Source: Candidatus Pseudoruminococcus merdavium (GTDB lineage: Bacteria > Bacillota > Clostridia > Oscillospirales > Ruminococcaceae). Taken from it: a stretch of DNA of 64,000 nucleotides. Positions 17,644 to 25,694 of the stretch are shown here, one piece after another. The notes beneath the pieces were generated by a model. That model had not been told where the DNA came from, did not search any database, and saw only the letters and a program-made list of their open reading frames with translations. Where the stretch lies: positions 1-64,000 of the forward strand of contig CAJFSS010000003.1 in the NCBI GenBank assembly GCA_904419745.1, in the 5' to 3' direction. Within the stretch, counting starts at the first letter, position 1; each line of letters begins with the position of its first letter. A program made the translations under genes and the position numbers.

Positions 17644-17665
17644 TATGGAAAGTAAACTTTCCATA
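17644..17665. promoter_or_regulatory. 22-base perfect palindrome, likely operator of the XRE regulator
   Basis: TATGGAAAGT, two central A bases, then ACTTTCCATA: a perfect palindrome covering the expected transcription start, between the -10 box and the ribosome-binding site of the regulator. A half site (ATGGAAAG on the minus strand, about 17704-17711) lies upstream of the -35. This is the place for an autoregulatory operator. Confidence 0.75.
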
Positions 17666-17670
17666 TCTTT

Positions 17671-17698
17671 ATTATAACAAAAATAACGTTCATGTCAA
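17671..17698 (-). promoter_or_regulatory. Consensus sigma-A promoter of the XRE/membrane gene pair
   Basis: On the minus strand a perfect TTGACA (17693-17698) and a perfect TATAAT (17671-17676) are spaced by 16 bases. This is the best promoter match in the window. With the repressor broken it may be constitutive. Confidence 0.85.
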
Positions 17699-17735
17699 GT
17701 ATGCTTTCCATTTTTACTAATCATCCTACAATCTT

Positions 17736-18139
17736 CTAGTTGCTATCCTTATGAAGCGTCAGCTCATACTGTGATACCTGTGTTGCCTTTGTCTGGTTGT
17801 CAAGGCTGATAGCGTTCTGTACTCAACCGTCAGAAAACAAAAGATGTGCAAAGTCATCGTCCGTAAAGCTGTCGATATGGTCGGCAATGTTGTGGGCAAT
17901 CGCCGTGTCCTTTCTGCATAGCTCGTCTATCACATGGAGAAGTCCTCGCTGATCGCTCTGGGTCACGGCTCGCACGCTTTTCTAAGGACGGGGAACTTCT
18001 CACTTTCCTTAGAGGAAATCCCTGTAAGGAATGTGAGAATGTCTATCGTCAGACTTTCAGCGTCCTTGTGGATATAGAAAAAGCCGTCCATTTCTGAACG
18101 GCTGGAAATAGAAAAGGAACACCTGTCTGGGCGTTCCAT
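17736..18139 (-). pseudogene. Decayed gene of unknown family, probable mobile-element relic
   Basis: Reading the minus strand from ATG 18139 gives about 45 residues of good-looking protein (MERPDRCSF..., FFYIHKDAESLTIDILTFL, ...KFPVLRKA). After a frameshift near 17970 comes about 50 more (RAVTQSDQRGLLHVIDELC, IADHIDSFTDDDFAHLLFSDG). An in-frame TGA follows, then VQNAISLDNQTKATQVSQYE and a TAG at 17736. One frameshift and one stop codon thus break a frame of about 130 residues. I do not recognise the family. The style recalls accessory genes of Firmicute conjugative elements (inference). Confidence 0.6.
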
Positions 18140-18162
18140 AATCTACTTGCGATATTCAATTT

Positions 18163-18267
18163 TTAGTTTTTAAATACTGATATGCTGTACCATGTCTCGG
18201 CATAGCTGGGATTTACCCTCGTATCAAAGCTCAATCCGTAGTAGTAAATTGGTAGTATTTCAGTGTT
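18163..18267 (-). pseudogene. C-terminal remnant of an unknown gene
   Basis: A minus-strand frame of 34 residues, beginning NTEILPIYYYGLSFDTRV and ending WYSISVFKN before TAA at 18163. It is open only back to a TAG at 18268; beyond it the same frame reads ILDFTPYLGA, suggesting an older, longer gene. It lies 23 bases upstream of the relic at 17736-18139 and in the same direction, so the two look like neighbouring genes from one lost element. Confidence 0.4.
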
Positions 18268-18785
18268 CTAAGCCCCTAAATATGGCGTAAAATCAAGGAT
18301 TTTGATAGATAACCTGTGAAAATATTTTAAAATAGTAGGGAATCTGTCAGCACAAATAATGGTGCTGAGCAGATGCCACAAGCGGTGATTTTTTGAGGAA
18401 AATCATCTAATCGAAACAAAAATATTGTTTTTATGCGGACTTGAGAAATTTGATACCCTGTCGCCAACAAACATAGTCCAGCCATTTCTCTTTGCTTTTT
18501 TAAAATAAACCCAGTCGAGACGCCTCTCTTTCAACAGCGTCTCGACTGGGTTTTAGTATCAAGAATTTTCTGTTTTTCCAATGGGGTTTCTTGCTGTAAA
18601 ATGACATGCAGCTGCTAGACAAATGGAATGTTGACAACACGCATGTAGTGAGGAGAGACTGTTCACAGCATATGCCCATTTACAAGAAAAAACCATGTCA
18701 TGAGAGGATGGTTATCATCTGGGGAAACTTGCTGACCGGATTGCGCTTTTTTAAGATTTCCTACGGAAAATAAAGTTTGAAAAAA
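18268..18785. other. Non-coding stretch between the relic and ypeB
   Basis: About 520 bases with no intact gene. It holds a strong hairpin at 18507-18553. The rest looks like degraded sequence or the edge of the former element. I found no direct repeats that would mark its ends. Confidence 0.5.
18507..18553. terminator. Perfect 17-base stem, likely bidirectional terminator
   Basis: AAACCCAGTCGAGACGC pairs exactly with GCGTCTCGACTGGGTTT across a 13-base loop, with TTTT after it and an A-rich flank before it. It lies some 230 bases downstream of ypeB on the minus strand, so it may end that transcript or have belonged to the lost element. Confidence 0.7.
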
Positions 18786-20132
18786 TTAAAGCGTCAGCGT
18801 CCCGCTTTCATCTTCCACCAGGATAAGAATCCTCTCTTCTTCCCCAGTCTGTGTATCAATATAGACCAGGACGTTCTCACCGCCGCTTCCCTCGCATAGA
18901 AATTCATAGCAGTAAGCCTCATTAAGCCCATCGGTTGGAATTACGGCCATCTGATAGTTTTTTACACTCAGTTCGCTGCTTAAAATAGCGGCGGCTTCCC
19001 CGGAAGTGAGTTTTGGCTGTTCCAAATTGCGGGCTTTATGATTGGTCAGGTATCCTCTGGCGTCGTATCCGCAGACTTTCCCTTCATCCAGGCAAACGGA
19101 TACCTTGATTAAATCCGTATAACAGGTGGCTTCCCCTTCTATCGATGCAAAATTGATGGTGCATACTCCATTTGAAATTTCATAATAGGTGTTTTTCATT
19201 CCGGAAAGCCCCATGGAAGAGAGGAAACGCGCCCCAATCTGGACGGCATGGTCAACGCTGTATCTTTGTTCGCCATGTTCTTTTGAGCAAATTTTGTAAA
19301 TTAAATATCCGCCTCTTTTGGAAACGGCCGCCTCTTCCGGGCCATAAACAAATCGGTAGGCGGGCATAATCCCCTCTTCTTCGGATTCCTCCATGATTTG
19401 ACTGGCGTCTTCAATTCCAAAGGCTTTTGCTGCAATTTCTTTTGCCTCTTCCTTGGAAATTTCCGCTTTATCTTTCAAAACAAGGGGTTCTCTTTGGAGC
19501 AGGTGGTCGGAAAACGGACCGTCGTAAATCAGGGAAGGATAACTGACAAAATCATCTTCCAGTTCTGCAAAACCGGAGAGGTTTGCCACCTGGGTGGAAC
19601 TGTCTTCCTCCACCTCCGCGGTCAAAAGCTGTTCTAAGTCCGTAATCCCCGCATCCAAGTCGCTTTTCATCTGTGTAACAGAATCATTCATCTGTTTTGC
19701 GTATTCTCCCAGGGTAACCAGGGTGTCGCGTTCTTCCTGCGTAATTTCCCCATCACCAATCACTTTTTTGGAAAGTGTCATGGAGTATTCCCCAACCTGG
19801 GACAGGAACCGGTTTGTGTTTTGAAGATGAAAATCACTGACCGGCAAACGGGAAAGACAGTTTTTGGCAATCCCAGCTTCTTTCCAAAGTTTTGCAGACA
19901 GTCCGGAAATCTGGGCAGGTGTGGAAGCGTAGCGGCTTTTTTCCAGGGTAACTGATAAACTGGAAAGGGAATCCGATAAATCAGAAAGTGCGTACTGGTA
20001 TTCGTATTCCACTTGGGTTCGGAACTGTTCTTCTGCCCGGTAACTCTGTACCAAGGCGCCTGTGCATACGAGGATTCCGGCTACAAGAAAACAGACAGCA
20101 CGGATTATGGCCCTTTTAGAAATTGTCATCAT
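18786..20132 (-). CDS. ypeB: Germination protein YpeB
   Basis: A 448-residue spore protein. In Bacillus, YpeB stabilises the cortex-lytic enzyme SleB in the dormant spore and is cut during germination. It has an N-terminal membrane anchor ('RAVCFLVAGILVCTGALVQSY', about residues 7-28), a helical domain rich in Leu/Ser, and C-terminal PepSY-like repeats ('SKEEAKEIAAKAFG', 'LTSGEAAAILSSEL'). ATG 20132 follows GGAGGAAC. sleB, the usual partner directly upstream, is not here: the upstream neighbour is a divergent desulfurase gene. The presence of ypeB indicates a spore former. Confidence 0.92.
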   Translation of the reverse strand: MMTISKRAIIRAVCFLVAGILVCTGALVQSYRAEEQFRTQVEYEYQYALSDLSDSLSSLSVTLEKSRYASTPAQISGLSAKLWKEAGIAKNCLSRLPVSDFHLQNTNRFLSQVGEYSMTLSKKVIGDGEITQEERDTLVTLGEYAKQMNDSVTQMKSDLDAGITDLEQLLTAEVEEDSSTQVANLSGFAELEDDFVSYPSLIYDGPFSDHLLQREPLVLKDKAEISKEEAKEIAAKAFGIEDASQIMEESEEEGIMPAYRFVYGPEEAAVSKRGGYLIYKICSKEHGEQRYSVDHAVQIGARFLSSMGLSGMKNTYYEISNGVCTINFASIEGEATCYTDLIKVSVCLDEGKVCGYDARGYLTNHKARNLEQPKLTSGEAAAILSSELSVKNYQMAVIPTDGLNEAYCYEFLCEGSGGENVLVYIDTQTGEEERILILVEDESGTLTL

Positions 20133-20240
20133 AATATGTTCCTCCATCGGTCATATTTGGAAAGATAACCTGCTTCGGCGAAAATTACAGGCATATTCTG
20201 CCCGGATTTTATTAAAAATATGTAAATGCTGCGTTTGTAA

Positions 20241-20269
20241 TTGCATTACCCACCCTAAAAATGTATAAT
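20241..20269 (+). promoter_or_regulatory. Promoter of the desulfurase-thiI-fusion operon
   Basis: TTGCAT (20241-20246) and TATAAT (20264-20269) are spaced by exactly 17 bases, about 70 bases upstream of the desulfurase start. Confidence 0.75.
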
Positions 20270-20336
20270 AAAAGCTGTATTTCTGCGAAAAAGCGGGAAA
20301 AAAGGCGAAAGCGGGAAGTAAAAGGTGATCCAATCG

Positions 20337-21473
20337 ATGCTTCATTATCTGGACAATAGTGCAACCACTGCAGTAGATCCGCAGGTTGCAGATTTGATTT
20401 ACAAAACCATGATCGACTGCTATGGTAATCCCTCCTCCTTGCACGACCTGGGGCTGCAGGCGGAACAGGTCGTACAGCGGGCGGCAAAGCAGATTTGTGC
20501 ATGCATTGGCGCCAAGCCGGGAGAAATCTATTTCACATCCGGTGGGACGGAAGCCAATAATTTGGCGGTATTTGGGGCGGCCTATGCCAAACGGAGAACA
20601 GCAAACCGGATTGTTACCACTGCAATCGAGCATTCCTCTGTGTTAGAATCCTGTCAGCAACTGGAAAAAGAGGGATTTGAAGTGGTCTTTGTAAAACCGG
20701 AGCAGGATGGGACTCTGCTGGCGGAAAAAATTGTGGAAGCGGTCAACGACAACACTTCCCTTGTCACGGCAATGCTTGTCAACAATGAAACAGGCGCCGT
20801 GCTGGATATTGCAGAAATGGCAAAGGCTGTACACAGGAAAAATCCGGATACTCTGGTGCATTGCGATGCGGTACAGGCTTTTGGAAAACTGCCGGTTTCT
20901 GTGCGCTCGCTTGGTGTGGATTTGCTCACCGCAAGCGGGCATAAAATTCACGCGCCAAAGGGAATTGGATTTCTCTATAAATCCGCAAAGGCGCGGATTT
21001 TGCCCCGCACCTTTGGAGGAGAACAGCAAAAACGCCTGCGCCCCGGGACAGAATGTGTACCATTGATTGCAGGCCTTGGGCTTGCGGCGGAACTTTCCTG
21101 TGCAAAAATACAGGAACATACACAGAAGATCAGAGAGCTAAACGAAATGCTGCGGGAAAGGGTCTGTAAAATTCCCGAAGTTTTTCTCAATTCCCCCAGG
21201 GACGCGTCCCCTTACGTACTCAATATTTCGGCAGTAGGACTTCGTTCGGAAATTTTGCTGCATTTTCTGGAACAAAACAAAGTCTATGTTTCCAGTGGAT
21301 CCGCATGCGCACAGGGGGCAAAAAGCCATGTGCTTGAAGCGATGGAGCTTGATCGCCGCCGGGTAGATAGTGCCATCCGTATAAGCTTTAGTAAATATAG
21401 TGCCAAAGAGGATGTCGAGGCATTTGCAGACAGTCTGATACTGGCCAGACAAAAACTTTTCAGGAGCAGATAA
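20337..21473 (+). CDS. Cysteine desulfurase, NifS/NifZ type, partner of ThiI
   Basis: A class V PLP aminotransferase of about 378 residues that takes sulfur from cysteine. The PLP lysine is in 'TASGHKIHAPKGIGFLY' and the persulfide cysteine in 'SSGSACAQGAKSHVLEAM'. 'NNETGAVLDIAEM' is also typical. ATG 20337 follows GGTGAT; GTG at 20325 is an alternative. The stop codon meets the thiI start directly. In Bacillus subtilis the desulfurase NifZ next to ThiI supplies sulfur for 4-thiouridine, and the same role fits here. Confidence 0.93.
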   Translation: MLHYLDNSATTAVDPQVADLIYKTMIDCYGNPSSLHDLGLQAEQVVQRAAKQICACIGAKPGEIYFTSGGTEANNLAVFGAAYAKRRTANRIVTTAIEHSSVLESCQQLEKEGFEVVFVKPEQDGTLLAEKIVEAVNDNTSLVTAMLVNNETGAVLDIAEMAKAVHRKNPDTLVHCDAVQAFGKLPVSVRSLGVDLLTASGHKIHAPKGIGFLYKSAKARILPRTFGGEQQKRLRPGTECVPLIAGLGLAAELSCAKIQEHTQKIRELNEMLRERVCKIPEVFLNSPRDASPYVLNISAVGLRSEILLHFLEQNKVYVSSGSACAQGAKSHVLEAMELDRRRVDSAIRISFSKYSAKEDVEAFADSLILARQKLFRSR

Positions 21474-22646
21474 ATGAAAGAGATCATACTCATTAAAAAT
21501 GGAGAAATCGCATTAAAAGGACTGAATCGAGCAACTTTTGAAGATATTATGATAAAGAATATGCGCCGTCGGCTTTCCGTGCTTGGAAAATTTAAAATCA
21601 CCAGGGCACAATCCACAGTTGCTGTTGAACCGGAAGATGAAGAGATTGACCTGGACGAAGCAGTGGAAATTCTCAAAAAGGTTTTTGGCATTGCAGCTAT
21701 GTCCCGTGCCCTTGTCACGGAGAAAAATCTTGGAACAATCCAAAAAGATGCCGCCGAATACCTGAAGGATACCCTTTCAGAAATCCGGACATTTAAAGTA
21801 GAGGCAAAACGTTCGGACAAGAGTTTTCCCTATCAGTCTCCGGAAATTTGTCGAGAGGTTGGGGGATATCTGCTTTCAAAAAATCCTCACCTCAAGGTGG
21901 ACGTCCATCATCCGGACGTCATTGTTACAGTGGAAGTCCGCGACTTTGCCGCTTATGTTCATGCCGGCGTTATCCATGGTGCGGGGGGAATTCCTATTGG
22001 TTCCAGCGGAAAGGCAATGCTGCTGATATCGGGCGGTATTGATAGCCCGGTAGCGGGATATATGATGGCAAAACGTGGTCTTATTTTGGATGCGATCCAC
22101 TTTGTCAGCCCCCCTTATACCAGTGAGCGGGCCAAGTTGAAAGTTCTGGAACTTGCACAGAAGATGTGCGAATACTGTGGGACGATTAAGATGCATATTG
22201 TGCCTTTTACCCATATCCAAGAACAGATCCGGCAGCATTGCCCGGAAGATCTGTTTACAATTATTATGCGCCGTTTCATGATGCGAATTTCGCAGCGTGT
22301 GGCAAAGGCGAGTAGTTGTGAGGCACTGATTACGGGGGAGAGCATGGGACAGGTCGCCAGTCAGACGCTGAAAGCAATTGCTTGTACGGACAGAGTGTGT
22401 TCCATGCCGGTATTTAGGCCCCTGATTGGAATGGACAAAAATGAAATTATTGAAATTTCCCGTAAAATAGACACTTTTGAGACATCAATTCTTCCTTATG
22501 AGGACTGCTGTACCGTGTTTACCCCACGGCATCCGCGGACAAAGCCAAGTCTTTCTATGGTGGAACATGCGGAGGAAGTACTGGAGATCGAATCCCTGAT
22601 TGAAGAGGCGGTTTCTGGAATTGAAGTGGAAACGGTACGCCTGTAA
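21474..22646 (+). CDS. thiI: tRNA 4-thiouridine synthase ThiI
   Basis: Adenylates and thiolates uridine 8 of tRNA. It has 390 residues: an N-terminal ferredoxin-like and THUMP region (1-165), then the PP-loop ATPase 'LLISGGIDSPVAGYMMAKRG' near 183. The C-terminal rhodanese domain of the enterobacterial enzyme is missing, as in Bacillus, where a dedicated desulfurase feeds it. 'VCSMPVFRPLIGMDKNEI' and 'DCCTVFTPRHP' are family blocks. It follows the desulfurase with no gap. The fusion gene starts 24 bases later, so all three share the promoter at 20241. Confidence 0.95.
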   Translation: MKEIILIKNGEIALKGLNRATFEDIMIKNMRRRLSVLGKFKITRAQSTVAVEPEDEEIDLDEAVEILKKVFGIAAMSRALVTEKNLGTIQKDAAEYLKDTLSEIRTFKVEAKRSDKSFPYQSPEICREVGGYLLSKNPHLKVDVHHPDVIVTVEVRDFAAYVHAGVIHGAGGIPIGSSGKAMLLISGGIDSPVAGYMMAKRGLILDAIHFVSPPYTSERAKLKVLELAQKMCEYCGTIKMHIVPFTHIQEQIRQHCPEDLFTIIMRRFMMRISQRVAKASSCEALITGESMGQVASQTLKAIACTDRVCSMPVFRPLIGMDKNEIIEISRKIDTFETSILPYEDCCTVFTPRHPRTKPSLSMVEHAEEVLEIESLIEEAVSGIEVETVRL

Positions 22647-22670
22647 CCTGCCTGGAAAGAGAGGTTTTCT

Positions 22671-25346
22671 ATGAATGCAGAGATTATTGTAGTCGGTAGC
22701 CAGGAACGGGTAGCCGACGCGGCACTGAAAAATGCGGAGTATCTGCGCGGACAGTTAAAAAATATTGGGATTACTTTGTCCGGGCAATCCGCCGCCCTGA
22801 CAAATCCGGGACGGCTGGAACGCATGTTTGCTTCCGCACTGGATCGCAGCGATGTTGTTATTATCACTGGAGGCCTTGGGGTTGAAAAGGATGATATTTC
22901 CAAAGACTGTATCTGCCAGACCTTGGGACTTTCTCTGGAGCTGAACGAAGAAGTCCTCAGCCGTGTCAAAGCCTATGTTGACCGGGCCGGGGAAAGTATG
23001 AACGAAGCCTATGTCCACCAGGCAATGTTTCCCCGCCATGCAGTCATTTTTAAAAATCAGATTGGAGTTTCCTGTGGTTTTGCCATCAAAGGGACAAATA
23101 AGCAGATCCTTCTTTTACCGGTACAGCCAGAAGAACTCACGGAAATGTTTGAATCGGAAGTTTTGCCTTTTTTGGAGCGAAACTCGTCCAATGCGACAGC
23201 AAACCATATATTAAAGCTGTCCGGACTTTCGCTTGTTGAAGTGCAGGAAAAACTTGGAGCATTGGCAGGTATGTCCAATCCATCTGTGGAAGCAGTGGAG
23301 AAAGACGGGGAAGTGTTTGTCCAAATCCATGCAATGGCAAATACCCGCCACCATGCGGAAAATGCCTGTGCTGCTGTGGTAAAACAGGTTTCCCAGTTGT
23401 TGGGTGACGCAGTGTATGGCCAGGATGAAGAGCGCCTTGAGCAGGTAGTCTGTCAAAAATTACATACTTGCGGTAAAACAGTTTCCCTATGCGAGCTTGG
23501 CAGCGCCAATGCCATTGGAAAACGGCTGCTTTCTGATAAATATGGGGTTTCTGTTCTCCTTGACAGTGGCATGAATGAACCCCTGTCCTATCTCCCTAAA
23601 AAAATTACTGACAAATACTCCCCCGTGAGTAAGGAAGCGGCCGCTTATCTGGCCAAGGCGGCAAGCGATTTGACGCAATCTTCCTTTGGCGTGGCTTTTG
23701 TGTCCCCAACGCAAAAGGCCATTTCTCTGTCGGGCAAAACACCAAAAAACCTGGTCTATGCGGCTGTCTATCAGGATGGAAAAGGATGGGTACAGGAGTT
23801 CCCTGCTACTGCACAGTCCATTGAACAGGCCGGTTCCTGGGCGTTTCAGATTCTACGACTGTGCTTAGATGGATCGGAGTCCGTCATGACGCAGGCCTAT
23901 GAGGTCAATCATGCAGGCGTGCTCAAGGAGCCAAAAAATCGGAACGAACAAGGGCTGGAACAGGAAACCACAGAAAATTCCGTGGAACAACAAAAAAAGG
24001 AAAAACACAAATCCGGTAAAAAGCCCTGGTATAAAAAAGTGCTTGGATATTGTATCCCTTCCAAAAATGATTCTGTGGGGGAAATTATCCGCAAAATCTT
24101 CTTTACTTTGGGTACACTGGTTTGTATTGGATGCCTGATTTTTATTGCGGTACATTATGCGTCCTATTTTAATGCCCAAAGGCAAAATGAATCATTAAAA
24201 CATCTGTTGACCGAATCCACCAGTATCCCAAGTGATTATCCGGAGAATTATTTGGAAAAGTTCGCCGGACTTTATAAAATCAATCCGGATATTGCCGGGT
24301 GGCTGGAAATTGAAAATACAGGAATTGATTATCCTGTGGTTCAGGGAGAAGATAACAACACTTACCTGGATAGAAACTTCCGGAAAAAGAAGGACAAACG
24401 CGGAACCATTTTTATGGATTATCGGAATGACGCGCGCATAAAAGGCTCCAATATGGTACTGTACGGAAGTAATTTAAATGATAGCACCATGTTCAGCAAC
24501 CTGGTCAATTATAAGGAAATCAGTTACTATCAGGAACACCCGATCATTCAGTTTGATACGGTCTATGAAGAGGCTCAGTGGAAGATTATTGGTGCGTTTT
24601 TGACAACGTCTGAGGGGACGGATACCAATTCTCTCGCTTTTGGAGAATTTCTCTACCCAAGAAGCCAGGAGGACTTTGACTGGTATATCAATGAGGTTTC
24701 TATCCGTTCCTATTTGAATACTGGAGTGGATGTGGAGTTTGGTGACACACTGTTGACCCTTGCTACCCCGACTGAAGAGTTGAACAACGGATATTTTGTT
24801 GTGGTAGCCCGCCAAGTCCGGGATGGAGAGGGCGCAGAAGTTGACACGGCTGCTGCCACACAGAACACAAGTCCGCTGATGCCGGAAAGCTGGTATCTGA
24901 AGTACGGTGGAAGCGCACCGAGTGGTGTGACTGCAACACCGAACCCGCTTGGCGGATATGCAAATGTCAAAGAGAATATGTTTGGCTATGTCGATCCGGA
25001 TGCGGAGCAGACGGTCTCTTCCGATGTCGAAAGCGAGGAGAGTAGTTCTCCTGAACCAGAAGATACTTCTTCCGAAGAGGAAGAGCAGACCTATACTCCT
25101 CCTGCTTCTTCTACGCCGCAGATTGCTCTGCCAGAAGAACCGGAAGAACCTTATGTCCCACCAGCTGAACCGGAAGAACCAGAAACTCCTCCTGTTTCCA
25201 GTAACACCTCATCAGAAGTGGAGAATTCGTCAACACCGGAGGAACCAGAGGAGCCAGAGGAATCAAATCCTGGGTCTGGCTCACCATCCAGTTCCCCTTC
25301 CTCAGAAACTTCATCAGATAATACAACGCAGTCATCGACAGAATAG
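22671..25346 (+). CDS. CinA-like / degenerate class B sortase-like fusion membrane protein
   Basis: An 891-residue protein. Residues 1-165 match the MoaB/CinA N-terminal domain (ITGGLGVEKDD near 65). Residues about 245-410 resemble the CinA C-terminal amidase domain, but the ESCTGG motif reads ELGSAN. A charged linker leads to one membrane segment (about 476-497). Residues 538-718 have the class B sortase fold (GWLEIENTGIDYPVVQ, GTIFMDYRND, MFSNLVNY), but the catalytic His block YGHH is YGSN (598-601), the TLSTC cysteine is Pro (TLATP, 700), and the Arg is missing. The end (about 775-891) is a Ser/Pro/Glu-rich repeat tail. It should be cytoplasmic at the N-terminus and extracellular behind the anchor. 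Two dead enzyme folds suggest binding or scaffolding. Third gene of the desulfurase-thiI operon. Confidence 0.85.
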   Translation: MNAEIIVVGSQERVADAALKNAEYLRGQLKNIGITLSGQSAALTNPGRLERMFASALDRSDVVIITGGLGVEKDDISKDCICQTLGLSLELNEEVLSRVKAYVDRAGESMNEAYVHQAMFPRHAVIFKNQIGVSCGFAIKGTNKQILLLPVQPEELTEMFESEVLPFLERNSSNATANHILKLSGLSLVEVQEKLGALAGMSNPSVEAVEKDGEVFVQIHAMANTRHHAENACAAVVKQVSQLLGDAVYGQDEERLEQVVCQKLHTCGKTVSLCELGSANAIGKRLLSDKYGVSVLLDSGMNEPLSYLPKKITDKYSPVSKEAAAYLAKAASDLTQSSFGVAFVSPTQKAISLSGKTPKNLVYAAVYQDGKGWVQEFPATAQSIEQAGSWAFQILRLCLDGSESVMTQAYEVNHAGVLKEPKNRNEQGLEQETTENSVEQQKKEKHKSGKKPWYKKVLGYCIPSKNDSVGEIIRKIFFTLGTLVCIGCLIFIAVHYASYFNAQRQNESLKHLLTESTSIPSDYPENYLEKFAGLYKINPDIAGWLEIENTGIDYPVVQGEDNNTYLDRNFRKKKDKRGTIFMDYRNDARIKGSNMVLYGSNLNDSTMFSNLVNYKEISYYQEHPIIQFDTVYEEAQWKIIGAFLTTSEGTDTNSLAFGEFLYPRSQEDFDWYINEVSIRSYLNTGVDVEFGDTLLTLATPTEELNNGYFVVVARQVRDGEGAEVDTAAATQNTSPLMPESWYLKYGGSAPSGVTATPNPLGGYANVKENMFGYVDPDAEQTVSSDVESEESSSPEPEDTSSEEEEQTYTPPASSTPQIALPEEPEEPYVPPAEPEEPETPPVSSNTSSEVENSSTPEEPEEPEESNPGSGSPSSSPSSETSSDNTTQSSTE

Positions 25347-25377
25347 AAAAAGCCCCTGGAATTCCAGGGGCTTTTTT
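25347..25377 (+). terminator. Terminator of the thiI-fusion operon
   Basis: AAAAGCCCCTGG and CCAGGGGCTTTT form a perfect stem right after the stop codon at 25346, followed by TT. Confidence 0.9.
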
Positions 25378-25476
25378 ACTGGCAGGGGATAGGAACTGCA
25401 CAGATTCACAAAAAATCTGTGTTTTCCCATGCCCCCCTGTGGTATTATGAAAATAGAGAAAAGGAGATGTCCCATA

Positions 25477-25674
25477 ATGGAACAGAAAAAAATAGACCGA
25501 ATCAGTCAACTGTCCCGCAAACAGCGGACAGTGGGACTAACAAAGGAAGAAAAGCTGGAACAGGCACAGCTTCGGCAAGAGTACCTGCAAACTATCCGAG
25601 AGAACATAAAGGCAACCCTTGACAGGGCCTATGTTGTGGAAAAGGATGGAGCGGTTAAAAAGCTTAGACAATAA
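25477..25674 (+). CDS. DUF896 (YnzC-like) protein
   Basis: A 65-residue protein of the UPF0291/DUF896 family: 'IDRISQLSRKQRTVGLTKEEKLEQAQLRQEYLQTIR' is the family core, a two-helix hairpin. The B. subtilis relative YneA-operon protein YnzC is a small helical protein linked to the SOS operon there, but its role is unclear. The start ATG 25477 follows AAAGGAGATG. It lies just behind the operon terminator and may be transcribed together with the hydrolase gene that begins about 20 bases later. Confidence 0.88.
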   Translation: MEQKKIDRISQLSRKQRTVGLTKEEKLEQAQLRQEYLQTIRENIKATLDRAYVVEKDGAVKKLRQ

Positions 25675-25694
25675 AGTAAAGGATGGACAAAGGC

